From positions 42,239 through 106,238 of the forward strand of contig NZ_WLZY01000016.1 of the NCBI RefSeq assembly GCF_010122465.1: a stretch of DNA of 64,000 nt. Reading direction: 5' to 3'. The stretch is from Phytoactinopolyspora mesophila. Its GTDB lineage: Bacteria > Actinomycetota > Actinomycetes > Jiangellales > Jiangellaceae. The notes beneath the pieces were generated by a model. That model did no database searches, was not told the DNA's origin, and saw only the letters and a list, made by a program, of their open reading frames with translations. Numbering within the stretch: the first letter of the stretch is position 1; every line of letters begins with the position of its first letter. Below, piece by piece: positions 7,535-15,718 of this stretch. Made by a program: the position numbers and the translations under genes.

Positions 7535-8964
7535 ACTTCGCATCTGATCAGTCGAATGGTGATGCATACGAGCTACCGGAGCGCACTGACCCGGAAGAGC
7601 CGCTAGCCAATTCGCTGTTCGTCGGATTGATCTTGCTGCTGTTGGTAGTGCCGTGGTACGCGATTCGGCATCCGATCATCTCGGTGCTTGTGGGCGGGTC
7701 GGCGTGGATCGCCCTGCTTCACGGGCCGTTCGGGCTGGCTGTCGCATATGTCGCCGTGGCCTCAGTTCTCGTCATCTGGCGGCTAGTGCACAAGCCCTCA
7801 TTTGTCCGTTTCGTATCTCGCCCGGTGCGGTCGAAGTGGCGTGGGGCGTGGGTGTATCGGCGGCGCTGGACGTCGGCTATGCACATGTGTGGCTTGAGCA
7901 AGGGCTTCGGAGCGAAACGCTATGTTCCGCATGTTGTGCGGGTTCGCTCGGATGAGTTCGGCGACCGGGTTCGGATCAAGCTTCTGATGGGCCAGTCGGC
8001 CGATGACTTCGAGGCCAAGACCGAAGCGCTCGCCTCTACTTTCGGTGCCACCGGCTGCCGGGTGGAGACGGGCAAACCCGGCGTGATCTGGCTGCACTTC
8101 AAACACCGCGACGCGCTGATGGTTCCGCTGCCTGCACCAAAGGTGGGCAGCGTGGTGAACCTCGGAGCGCTGTCGGTCGGGCGATGTGAGGATGGGCAGC
8201 CGTGGCGGCTGCAACTGCTCGGCACTCACGTCCTAGTCGCTGGGGCCACCAATTCAGGGAAGGGATCAGTGATCTGGTCCACGCTTCGCGCCCTGGCTCC
8301 AGGGGTGCGCGCCGGTTTGGTGGACGTGTGGGCCGTCGATCCGAAGGGCGGGGTCGAACTCGCGTCTGGCGCACCGATGTTCGCTCGGTTCGCCTACGAG
8401 CCCGAAGACATGGTGGCACTCGTCGAGGACGCCGCTGCGCTCATTCGGAACCGGGCGGCCACGATGCGTGGTCACACTCGGCTCCATACCCCCACCACGA
8501 GTGAACCGTTCGTGCTGCTCGTGGTCGACGAGTTGGCGTTCCTGACGGCGTACATGCCCGACCGTGCTCTGAGCAAGCGGCTAAATGCCGCGCTGTCCGT
8601 GGTGCTGTCGCAGGGCCGTGCGGTCGGGGTTTCAGTGATGGCAGCCGTGCAGGATCCACGCAAGGAGATCATCAATATGCGTGATCTGTTCCCCACTCGC
8701 ATCGGGTTGCGGCTGACCGAATCAGACCAGGTGGACATGGTCCTCGGCGACGGTGCACGTAAACGTGGCGCGCGGTGTGACCAGATCCCCGAATCCACGC
8801 CCGGCATCGGCTACGTACTTCTGGAGGGGCAACGCGAACCCACACGCGTGCGCGCCGCCTACGTGTCCGACTACGACATCTCCGCCATGACGGCCACCTA
8901 TCAAGCCGCACGGACCGACCATGCGCTGTCTGTTCCTGTCGTCGCTGGGGAGGTCGTGGGATGA
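7531..8964 (+). CDS. FtsK/SpoIIIE-type DNA translocase, TraSA-like transfer protein
   Basis: A 477-residue membrane-anchored DNA pump that moves double-stranded element DNA between mycelia in RepSA-type elements. Two to three membrane helices lie in residues about 25-90. The Walker A motif GATNSGK is at about 238-244, and Walker B with its acidic pair is VVDELAF near 330. The C-terminal part continues the FtsK motor and has no gamma-type DNA-orienting domain that I can see. I chose GTG 7531 because it matches the start of the AICE-2 homologue and overlaps the leader ORF stop. Its own stop overlaps the next ATG. About 60% identical by eye to the AICE-2 copy. Confidence 0.88.
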   Translation: MNFASDQSNGDAYELPERTDPEEPLANSLFVGLILLLLVVPWYAIRHPIISVLVGGSAWIALLHGPFGLAVAYVAVASVLVIWRLVHKPSFVRFVSRPVRSKWRGAWVYRRRWTSAMHMCGLSKGFGAKRYVPHVVRVRSDEFGDRVRIKLLMGQSADDFEAKTEALASTFGATGCRVETGKPGVIWLHFKHRDALMVPLPAPKVGSVVNLGALSVGRCEDGQPWRLQLLGTHVLVAGATNSGKGSVIWSTLRALAPGVRAGLVDVWAVDPKGGVELASGAPMFARFAYEPEDMVALVEDAAALIRNRAATMRGHTRLHTPTTSEPFVLLVVDELAFLTAYMPDRALSKRLNAALSVVLSQGRAVGVSVMAAVQDPRKEIINMRDLFPTRIGLRLTESDQVDMVLGDGARKRGARCDQIPESTPGIGYVLLEGQREPTRVRAAYVSDYDISAMTATYQAARTDHALSVPVVAGEVVG

Positions 8965-9245
8965 GCATCGAGATCACTAACGAGCGCATGAGCAGCGACA
9001 CGACTAAGCACCATGCCTGGCGAACTGACCCGGACGGTGGTCTGTGGGAGGTGTCCTGGTTACCCACAAGGCGGCTGGACCGCAACGCCGCGGTTACGGC
9101 GATGGTGCTCGCGGAAACCGTCGCCATCACGACCGCAGGTGGTGGTGGGCTCTGCCACGACGATCCGGTGTGGGCGTTCATCGACGCCTGGGCCAGCGAA
9201 CTCGGGCTCACCGGGGCCGTAGCCGTCGCGTCCCTAGGAGCATGA
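8961..9245 (+). CDS. Small conserved AICE protein between traSA and repSA
   Basis: A 94-residue soluble protein overlapping the traSA-like stop (ATGA). The central block WEVSWLP followed by an AVTAMVLAE helix and the C-terminal ASELGLTG are shared with the AICE-2 gene at 27043-27318, so it is a real conserved gene. No known motif is visible. Its fixed place between the transfer and replication genes suggests it helps one of these steps. Confidence 0.7.
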   Translation: MSIEITNERMSSDTTKHHAWRTDPDGGLWEVSWLPTRRLDRNAAVTAMVLAETVAITTAGGGGLCHDDPVWAFIDAWASELGLTGAVAVASLGA

Positions 9246-9249
9246 CCGG

Positions 9250-10797
9250 ATGACATTGCCTCGACTGGATAACGACACGGTACGCGGGCTCGCCGTCGCG
9301 GAGCGGGTGTGTGTGCGCCCGATCATGTCCCGGCTGACCGATACCGAAACCGGCGACACCAGGACGGTCCTGATCCCGTGCGGCTCCACGAGAGAGACCG
9401 TGTGCCCGTCGTGCGCCGACCGGGCGCGTCGGTTGCGGATGCAGCAATGCCGCGAAGGGTGGCATCTCACAGAAGAACCCACCACCGACCACGACGACAA
9501 CGGCCAGAACGACGACGAGAACGAGGAGAACGACAGCGACGGCAACGGCCAGGACGACGGGGATGGTGGGGCGCGTCGGGTCCGCTCCACTCGTCGCCGC
9601 GACGACGCCGACGACCTACCCCGACCGCCGAAACAGCACACCACCCTCGGACGCAGCTTCGACACCCCGGACGGGAAGACCTACCGGCCGTCGATGTTTG
9701 TCACCCTCACCATGCCCAGCTACGGGCGCGTGACCCGTGAAGGCGTCCCGGTTGATCCGGACAGCTATGACTACCGGCGCGCCGCGTTGGACGCGTTGCA
9801 TTTCCCGAAGGTGGTGGACCGGTTCTGGCAGAACCTGCGCCGCGCCACCGGTATGCCAGTGCAGTACTTCGCCACCGTCGAACCACAACGCCGACTCGCC
9901 CCGCACCTGCACGCCGCCGTACGGGGCACCTTCCCACGTGCCCTGATCCGCCAAGTGGTCGCGGCCACCTACCACCAGCTCTGGTGGCCACCCCATGACG
10001 AGGTCGTCTACGACGGTGACCGGTTGCCGGTGTGGGATGAGCACGCGGGCGGCTACTGCGACCCGGACACCGGGGCGTTGCTGCCGACCTGGGACGCGGC
10101 CCTCGATGCGCTCGACGCCGACCCCGACGCGGAACCCGCACATGTCGTCCGGTTCGGGACCCAGATCGACATGCAAGGCATCCTCGCCGGAACCCCCGCC
10201 GCTGACCGCCGCGTCGGCTACCTCACCAAATACCTCACCAAGAACATCTCCGACGACATCGACACCGACGAGCCCTCGGCGGCCCGCCAAGCCCACATCG
10301 ACCGCATCGCTCACGAGGTCCGCTGGCTGCCCTGCGCGCCGACATGCGCGAACTGGCTCCGCTTCGGTGTCCAGCCCAAGAACACCCGTCCTGGATTGGT
10401 ACCGGGGCTGTGCCGATCCAAAGCACATGACCGGGACCATCTCGGCCTCGGTGGCCGTCGTGTGCTCGTGTCGCGCCGCTGGACCGGCAAGACACTCACC
10501 GAACACAAGGCCGACCGCGCCGCCGTCGTCCGCACCGTCCTCGCTGAGGCGGGTGTCGAGATGGACGACCACGGCGAGTTCTCGGCAACCGCCACCCGCT
10601 CGGACGGACAGCCTCGCTACGTGTGGTCAACCGTCAAACCCGGCGACACCGACGCGCCCTCCTACTTGCGGCTCATCGCCCACGCCATCACCCGAAGACA
10701 GGCATGGCGCGAGCAATACGAGCAGGCCAAACAACGCGCCGGACCACCCGGCCCGAATCTTTCGGCAACCATCCCCGGAGCCGCCACAGCGGCATGA
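9250..10797 (+). CDS. repSA: Rolling-circle replication initiator, RepSA type
   Basis: A 515-residue initiator that nicks the excised circular element and starts rolling-circle replication. An N-terminal zinc-ribbon-like pair of Cys clusters (Cys44, Cys52-x2-Cys55, Cys67) is followed by a long acidic low-complexity linker (about 76-107). The HUH metal motif PHLHA has its two His at 219 and 221. GYLTKYLTK carries the candidate nicking tyrosines Tyr324 and Tyr328. A GGAG site lies 9 bp before ATG. The last part of the gene and the following 14 bp are nearly identical to AICE-2, where the acidic linker is the main difference. Length is normal for actinomycete RepSA proteins. Confidence 0.9.
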   Translation: MTLPRLDNDTVRGLAVAERVCVRPIMSRLTDTETGDTRTVLIPCGSTRETVCPSCADRARRLRMQQCREGWHLTEEPTTDHDDNGQNDDENEENDSDGNGQDDGDGGARRVRSTRRRDDADDLPRPPKQHTTLGRSFDTPDGKTYRPSMFVTLTMPSYGRVTREGVPVDPDSYDYRRAALDALHFPKVVDRFWQNLRRATGMPVQYFATVEPQRRLAPHLHAAVRGTFPRALIRQVVAATYHQLWWPPHDEVVYDGDRLPVWDEHAGGYCDPDTGALLPTWDAALDALDADPDAEPAHVVRFGTQIDMQGILAGTPAADRRVGYLTKYLTKNISDDIDTDEPSAARQAHIDRIAHEVRWLPCAPTCANWLRFGVQPKNTRPGLVPGLCRSKAHDRDHLGLGGRRVLVSRRWTGKTLTEHKADRAAVVRTVLAEAGVEMDDHGEFSATATRSDGQPRYVWSTVKPGDTDAPSYLRLIAHAITRRQAWREQYEQAKQRAGPPGPNLSATIPGAATAA

Positions 10798-10812
10798 TCG
10801 AAAGGAAGAGGC

Positions 10813-11010
10813 ATGACGGAGACAACGATCAAACCCAGGTGGCACACGACAGCCGAAGTAGCGGGGATGCTCGGCTTCGGTTTGTCTAAGACGAAAATGC
10901 TGGTCATCACCGGTGAGATTCGCTCGGTCAAGGTCGGCGCGCATCGGCGCATCCTGCCGGAATGGGTGGATGAGTACGTGGCCCGCGTAACTGAAGAGTG
11001 CGCGGCATGA
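10813..11010 (+). CDS. xis: Excisionase (Xis), HTH type
   Basis: A 65-residue excisionase. WHTTAEVAGMLGFGLSKTKM is the winged-helix DNA-binding domain, and RILPEWVDEYVARV closes it. Xis binds near the attachment sites and turns the integrase toward excision. A GAAAGGAAGAGG ribosome site precedes it. It overlaps the integrase start by 4 bp (ATGA), so both are made together. Not recognisably related to the AICE-2 Xis beyond the fold. Confidence 0.85.
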   Translation: MTETTIKPRWHTTAEVAGMLGFGLSKTKMLVITGEIRSVKVGAHRRILPEWVDEYVARVTEECAA

Positions 11011-12239
11011 GCGGGCGAGCCAGGGCGAACGGCGAAGGATCGATCTTTCCGTACCGCAACGGTTTCGCCGCGTATGCGTGGGTCGTCCGGCCGGACGGTC
11101 GCCGGATGCGCAAGTACGTCTACGGCAAGACGCGTGAGATCGTCCACGAGAAATGGATCAAACTCCAGCAAGACGCTAAACAAGGTCCGATGACGTCCAC
11201 GGACATGACGGTCGCGGACTACATGACTTACTGGCTGGAGGAGGTGATCAAACCGAACAAGGCACCGCTGACGTACGCGACGTATGAGACGTTCATACGG
11301 CTCTACATCGTGCCCGGCCTCGGAGCCGAGAAGCTGTCTCGCCTACAGGTTCAACCGCGCAAGGTTCAGAAATGGCTCAACGCCGTTGCCGCTACGTGCC
11401 AGTGCTGCGCACAGGGCAAGGACGCGGCGCGCCATCCCGAGCGTCGCCGCTGTTGCGCTCTTGAACGCCCTGAGTGCTGTGAAAACCTCCTGAGTCCCCG
11501 AAGCTTGAGCGACATCCGCACGTGCTTTCGATCGGCCTTATCTAATGCGATCGACGACGAGTTGATCACCAAGAACGTAGCCAAGTCGATCAAACTCCCG
11601 ACCGTACGCAAGCCAAAACGGAAGCGGTGGACTAGCGAACAGGCACGGCAGTTCCTGGAGTCGGCTCGCTCGGACTGCGACCCCTTCTACGCGGCATACG
11701 TCTTGGTGCTGGTGATGGCGATGCGCAAGGGCGAAGTCCTTGGTCTCCTGGTCGATGCGGTCGATCTCGACGCTGGCGAGCTTGGCATCGAGCACCAGTT
11801 ACAACGTGTCCGCCGCCAGCTTCTACACCGCGAGACGAAAACGGAGGCATCAGACGACACACTCCCGCTCCCGGGCATCGCATCGACGGCACTCAGCCAG
11901 CGCTTGGCTCGGCGAGACCGCGACCGCGAGCAGGCAGGCGAGGCCTGGCAGGAGTTCGGCCTGATGTTCTGCACTCGCTATGGCACACCAATCGAGCCGC
12001 GCAACTTCAACCGTGCTTGGGATGCGCGGTGCCGTAAGGCGGAAGTGCCGAAGATCTCGGTGCACGACGGCCGCCGAACCTGTGGCTCACTGCTCGCTGA
12101 CCTCGATGTCCACCCGCGCGTCGCCATGCGCATCCTGCGTCACGCACAATTCGCCGTCACCATGGAGATCTACACAGAGGTGTCCTCGGAAGCCACACAG
12201 GCGGGCCTCAAACGGCTCGGAGAGAGCTTGGAAAGGTGA
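11007..12239 (+). CDS. int: Tyrosine recombinase, AICE-1 integrase
   Basis: A 410-residue site-specific recombinase. The arm-binding domain (about 10-60, NGEGSIFPY...) is followed by the core-binding domain and then the catalytic domain with Arg240 (MAMRKGEVLGL), Lys278, His353-x2-Arg356, His379 and the nucleophile Tyr389, all present. A Cys-rich insert (about 131-158, eight Cys) sits in the core-binding domain, as in several actinomycete integrases. The start at 11007 overlaps the xis stop, and the upstream in-frame codons belong to xis. The gene ends 77 bp from the 3' end of tRNA-Pro, the likely attachment gene. The integrase looks intact, so AICE-1 may still be mobile. Confidence 0.92.
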   Translation: MSGRARANGEGSIFPYRNGFAAYAWVVRPDGRRMRKYVYGKTREIVHEKWIKLQQDAKQGPMTSTDMTVADYMTYWLEEVIKPNKAPLTYATYETFIRLYIVPGLGAEKLSRLQVQPRKVQKWLNAVAATCQCCAQGKDAARHPERRRCCALERPECCENLLSPRSLSDIRTCFRSALSNAIDDELITKNVAKSIKLPTVRKPKRKRWTSEQARQFLESARSDCDPFYAAYVLVLVMAMRKGEVLGLLVDAVDLDAGELGIEHQLQRVRRQLLHRETKTEASDDTLPLPGIASTALSQRLARRDRDREQAGEAWQEFGLMFCTRYGTPIEPRNFNRAWDARCRKAEVPKISVHDGRRTCGSLLADLDVHPRVAMRILRHAQFAVTMEIYTEVSSEATQAGLKRLGESLER

Positions 12240-12277
12240 AGCTGTTGCTGTACTTTGCTGCTGTACTGAACGCGAGG

Positions 12278-12304
12278 GGCCGGTCCCCATTGTGGAAACC
12301 GGCC
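12278..12304 (+). terminator. Possible terminator after int
   Basis: Short stem GGCCGGT (12278-12284) with ACCGGCC (12298-12304), 13-nt loop, between the integrase stop and tRNA-Pro. The two genes are convergent, so it could serve either. No T-run follows. Just upstream, GCTGTACT occurs twice (around 12247 and 12261), a possible integrase arm site. Confidence 0.4.
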
Positions 12305-12314
12305 TCTGAGCTGC

Positions 12315-12389
<75 letters not shown>

Positions 12390-12620
12390 AAAGCTGCCGG
12401 CCCAGCATATCCGAGATCAGTCGCGTACCCGAAATCGGCTGGTGATCGACGTGATTGGTATCCCGCACCGGAAATCCTTGCTCCTGAGTCTGCCGCCAGC
12501 GGCGCGCTGTGTTGTCGTCGTGGCTCGAACTGTTGTCGTGGCTCGAAGAACCCAGATCGGACCCTCGTCCGCCTCCCACCCCGCCCCTCAGGTGATCGTC
12601 AGGGCGCTGTGGTCGTTGTG

Positions 12621-12680
12621 GGGTGATCGTCAGTACGTTGTGGTCGCGGGCTAGCAACCACAACGTACTGACGATCACCC
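12621..12680. repeat. Perfect 24-bp inverted repeat, 12-nt loop
   Basis: The arms 12621-12644 and 12657-12680 pair perfectly. The left arm's ends GTGATCGTCAG and TTGTGG also occur in a degenerate copy immediately upstream (about 12593-12620). The stretch 12390-12716 contains no gene that I can support. The hairpin lies between tRNA-Pro and the 3' end of the metallophosphoesterase gene and may end transcription of one or both. Confidence 0.8.
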
Positions 12681-12716
12681 GGAGGAGTGCGAACGCCGAC
12701 CACCCAAGCCAAGTGG

Positions 12717-13679
12717 CTAGGGCCTGGCCACGAGCTTGAGTAGGCTCGCCTCAGGTGGGCAGGCAAACCGCACCGGCGTGTACGGCGACGTGCCAAGGCC
12801 GGCCGAGACGTGCATCCAGGCGGTGTCGGGGCCGCCGTCGGCCGGATGCCTGGAGACGCCTTTGACCCGGTCGGTATCGAGGTCACAGTTGGTCACCAGG
12901 GCGCCGTAGCCGGGCACACACAACTGGCCGCCATGGGTGTGTCCGGCGAGCAGCAATCGGTATCCATCGGCAGCCATGGCGTCGAGCACCCGGAGATACG
13001 GGGCATGGGTCACGCCGATGGCCAGGTCGGTACCGGCCACCGGGGGGCCTGCGACGGCGTTGTACCTGTCTCGTCCGAGATGGGGGTCGTCGACGCCGGC
13101 GAACGACAGGCGGTGATCGGCGACGGTCAAGTCGCCGCGGGCATTCGTGAGATCGAGCCATCCCGCGTCGGTCAGCCCGTCTCGAAGATCTCGCCAGGGC
13201 AGATCGGGTTGGTGGACACGGGCAGCGCCTCGGGTAGGCAGGAGGTAGGCGGCCGGGTTCTTGGGGCGTGGACTGTAGTAGTCGTTCGAGCCGAAGACGA
13301 AGACACCTGGCCTGGACAGCAACGGCTCGAAGGCGTAAAGCACGGCCGACACGGCCTCGGAATGCGCGAGGTTGTCTCCGGTGTTGACCACCAGGTCCGG
13401 CTCGAGCGCGGCCAACCCGCGCACCCACTCGATCTTGCTCTGCTGGTTGGGTGTCATATGCAGATCAGAGACATGCAGGACGCGGATCGGCCGGCTTCCA
13501 GGAGGAAGCACCGGTACTTCGAACCTTCGGAGGCGATATGAACGCACTTCGTACCCGGCAGCGTATGCGAGACCGCCGAGTGCGAGTCCGGTCAGGCCGA
13601 TCATCATCCGTTTGGCAACCACCAGCCAAGGTTCCCACACCAGCGCCGGTGTCGGCGCATCGTCATAGGTTATGGGCAT
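12717..13679 (-). CDS. Membrane-anchored metallophosphoesterase (calcineurin-like)
   Basis: A protein of about 320 residues. An N-terminal membrane helix (IGLTGLALGGLAYAAGY) is followed by the metallophosphoesterase signature: VSDLHM, a GDN motif (NTGDNLA), a GSNDY metal-site loop and GHTHGG near the C-terminus. These residues hold two metal ions that hydrolyse phosphoesters, on the outer face of the membrane in related YkuE/YaeI-like proteins. The start is uncertain. ATG 13679 overlaps the divergent exporter gene start, so one of the GTG or ATG codons between 13640 and 13601 may be the true one. The ORF also runs further upstream without a plausible start. Confidence 0.85.
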   Translation of the reverse strand: MPITYDDAPTPALVWEPWLVVAKRMMIGLTGLALGGLAYAAGYEVRSYRLRRFEVPVLPPGSRPIRVLHVSDLHMTPNQQSKIEWVRGLAALEPDLVVNTGDNLAHSEAVSAVLYAFEPLLSRPGVFVFGSNDYYSPRPKNPAAYLLPTRGAARVHQPDLPWRDLRDGLTDAGWLDLTNARGDLTVADHRLSFAGVDDPHLGRDRYNAVAGPPVAGTDLAIGVTHAPYLRVLDAMAADGYRLLLAGHTHGGQLCVPGYGALVTNCDLDTDRVKGVSRHPADGGPDTAWMHVSAGLGTSPYTPVRFACPPEASLLKLVARP

Positions 13680-15165
13680 GAGCGGCGAGGCTGTCGACGA
13701 CATCATCCGGTTGCGCAGCGGCCGCGGCCGGGCTTTGCTCGCGGCGATGGCGCTCGGGTCGGGCATGGCCTTTCTGGACAGCACCGTGGTCAATGTCGCC
13801 CTGCCCACCATCGGCCGCGACTTCGACGCCGGTATGGCGGCACTGCAATGGACCGTCAACGCCTACACGCTGATGCTCGCGTCGCTGATCTTGCTCGGTG
13901 GCGCGCTTGGAGACCGGTTCGGCCGGCGGCGGATCTTCCTGATCGGCGTCGCGTGGTTCACCGTGGCGTCGGTGCTCTGTGCGGTCGCGCCCAGCGTGGA
14001 GGTCCTCGTCGTGGCTCGGGCACTGCAGGGCATCGGTGGGGCATTGCTGACGCCCGGAGCCTTGTCCATCCTGCAAACCTCGATCCACCCGGATGACCGG
14101 GCGAAGGCGATCGGCGCATGGGCCGGGCTCACCGGCATGTCCGGCGTCGTGGGCCCGCTGCTCGGTGGCTGGCTGCTGGAGTTCGACTGGCGATGGGTGT
14201 TCTGGATCAATGTGCCCATCGCCGCCGTCACGGTGTGGTTGACCAGGCGCTGCGCACCCGAGTCTCGCCAGTTGCGCCCTGAACAGAGCTTCGACTGGGC
14301 GGGTGCGGCGTTCGGGGCCGTCGCCCTGGGGGCCGGCACATACGCCCTGATCGCCGCCGCTGACGCGCCTGAGCCAGGGCCGCTGGTGGGTGCCATGGTC
14401 CTCACGATCACCGCCGCGGCAGCGTTTCTCCGGCGGCAGGCGACGGCCTCGGCGCCCATGGTGCCGTTGTCGCTGTTCGCCGACCGTACGTTCAGCGTGA
14501 TCAACGCGATGACGTTCGCTGTATATGCCGGCCTGTCCGGCGTGATGTTCTTCCTGGTCATCCATCTGCAGGTGTCACTGGGGTGGAGTCCTCTAGCCGC
14601 CGGACTGTCCAGTCTGCCGATCACGCTGTTGATGCTGCTCCTCTCCGGGCGCAGCGCCGAGCTCGCCACCAAGGTGGGCGTGCGCCTGCCCCTGGTAGCC
14701 GGTTCGGTGATCGGCGGAGTAGGCACGGCGCTGCTGACCACGGCCGCTCCCGGCTCCAGCTACGTCACTGCCGTCTTGCCGGGCATGACCCTGCTCGGTA
14801 TCGGCTTGGTCATCTTGGTTCCCACCTTGACCGCCACGGTGATGTCGTCGGCCCCGGCCGAGCTGGCCGGTGTGGCCAGCGGCGTCAACAACGGGGTGTC
14901 ACGAGCGGCCGGACTGATGGCCGTTGCCGCCATTCCGGCGATGGTCGGGCTGGCCGGCACCAGCTATGCCGATGCTGACCTCATGACCGCCGCCTTCCGG
15001 GGCGCAATGCTCATCTGTGCGGGTTTGCTGGTCGCCGGTGGAGCGCTCGCGGCGTTCCTGCTGCCGATGCCCGGTGCGAAGCTCGACCACGAAGCCACCG
15101 AAGAAGCAGGTGAGACCTCGGCGCCGTGTCCGGCCCCGGGGCTGCCGCCGGCGCACGGGCATTGA
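13672..15165 (+). CDS. MFS drug exporter, DHA2 (EmrB/QacA) family
   Basis: A 497-residue integral membrane transporter with about 14 hydrophobic segments, the length and layout of 14-TM proton-coupled multidrug exporters. FLDSTVVNVALPTI (about 35-48) is the family's motif D1 and GDRFGRRR (about 83-90) is motif A. The Pro/Glu-rich C-terminal tail is cytoplasmic. ATG 13678 is an alternative start two codons in. Divergent from the metallophosphoesterase with no real gap between the annotated starts. The substrate is unknown. Confidence 0.9.
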   Translation: MGMSGEAVDDIIRLRSGRGRALLAAMALGSGMAFLDSTVVNVALPTIGRDFDAGMAALQWTVNAYTLMLASLILLGGALGDRFGRRRIFLIGVAWFTVASVLCAVAPSVEVLVVARALQGIGGALLTPGALSILQTSIHPDDRAKAIGAWAGLTGMSGVVGPLLGGWLLEFDWRWVFWINVPIAAVTVWLTRRCAPESRQLRPEQSFDWAGAAFGAVALGAGTYALIAAADAPEPGPLVGAMVLTITAAAAFLRRQATASAPMVPLSLFADRTFSVINAMTFAVYAGLSGVMFFLVIHLQVSLGWSPLAAGLSSLPITLLMLLLSGRSAELATKVGVRLPLVAGSVIGGVGTALLTTAAPGSSYVTAVLPGMTLLGIGLVILVPTLTATVMSSAPAELAGVASGVNNGVSRAAGLMAVAAIPAMVGLAGTSYADADLMTAAFRGAMLICAGLLVAGGALAAFLLPMPGAKLDHEATEEAGETSAPCPAPGLPPAHGH

Positions 15166-15251
15166 GCCGCTCCGGTCTGGAAACCTCCGTCGGCCGTGGT
15201 GAATCGGTCTGGAGCAACTCGTTATGTCCAGCCGCGCCTTTCCGGCACACT

Positions 15252-15713
15252 ATGCCCATGGCCTCTCTCAAAGACCGGATCAAGAGCGATCTCACCGACG
15301 CGATGCGGGCGCGTGACGACGTGCGCAAGGGCACACTCCGGATGACTCTGTCCGCCATCGGCACCGCTGAGGTAGCTGGTAGCGCCGCGAAGGAACTCAG
15401 CGACGACGAGGTCATCACCGTGCTCACGCGTGAGGTCAAACGCCGTCGGGAGGCCGCCGAAGCGTTCCGTGCGGGCGGGCGCGCCGACAGCGCTCAGCGC
15501 GAAGAGGCGGAGGCTGCCATCATCTCCGAGTATCTCCCCGCACAACTGTCCGGCGAAGAGTTGGCCCAGCTGGTTGATCAGGCCGTGGCAGAGGCCGGGG
15601 CTGAGTCACCACGCGACATGGGCAAGGTCATGAAGGTCCTGCAACCGAAGGTGGCCGGCCGGGCCGAAGGCCGCGTCGTCGCGGATGCTGTCAAGCAGCG
15701 GCTCACAACCTGA
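15252..15713 (+). CDS. YqeY/GatB-like domain protein
   Basis: A 153-residue single-domain protein of the YqeY family, related to the tail domain of the GatB amidotransferase subunit. SLKDRIKSDLTDAMRARD at the N-terminus, the EYLPAQLS segment and MGKVMKVLQPKVAGRAEG (about residues 117-134) are the family's conserved blocks. ATG 15252 was chosen; ATG 15258 is just as good. Its exact role is not settled, though binding to tRNA or the transamidosome is often proposed. It stands alone, convergent with the next gene. Confidence 0.9.
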   Translation: MPMASLKDRIKSDLTDAMRARDDVRKGTLRMTLSAIGTAEVAGSAAKELSDDEVITVLTREVKRRREAAEAFRAGGRADSAQREEAEAAIISEYLPAQLSGEELAQLVDQAVAEAGAESPRDMGKVMKVLQPKVAGRAEGRVVADAVKQRLTT

Positions 15714-15718
15714 TGTGT

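Noticed and set aside
9616..10572. 318-codon minus-strand ORF opposite repSA of AICE-1
   Set aside because: The same antisense frame appears opposite the AICE-2 repSA because the coding strand is conserved. No motif, no independent ribosome site.
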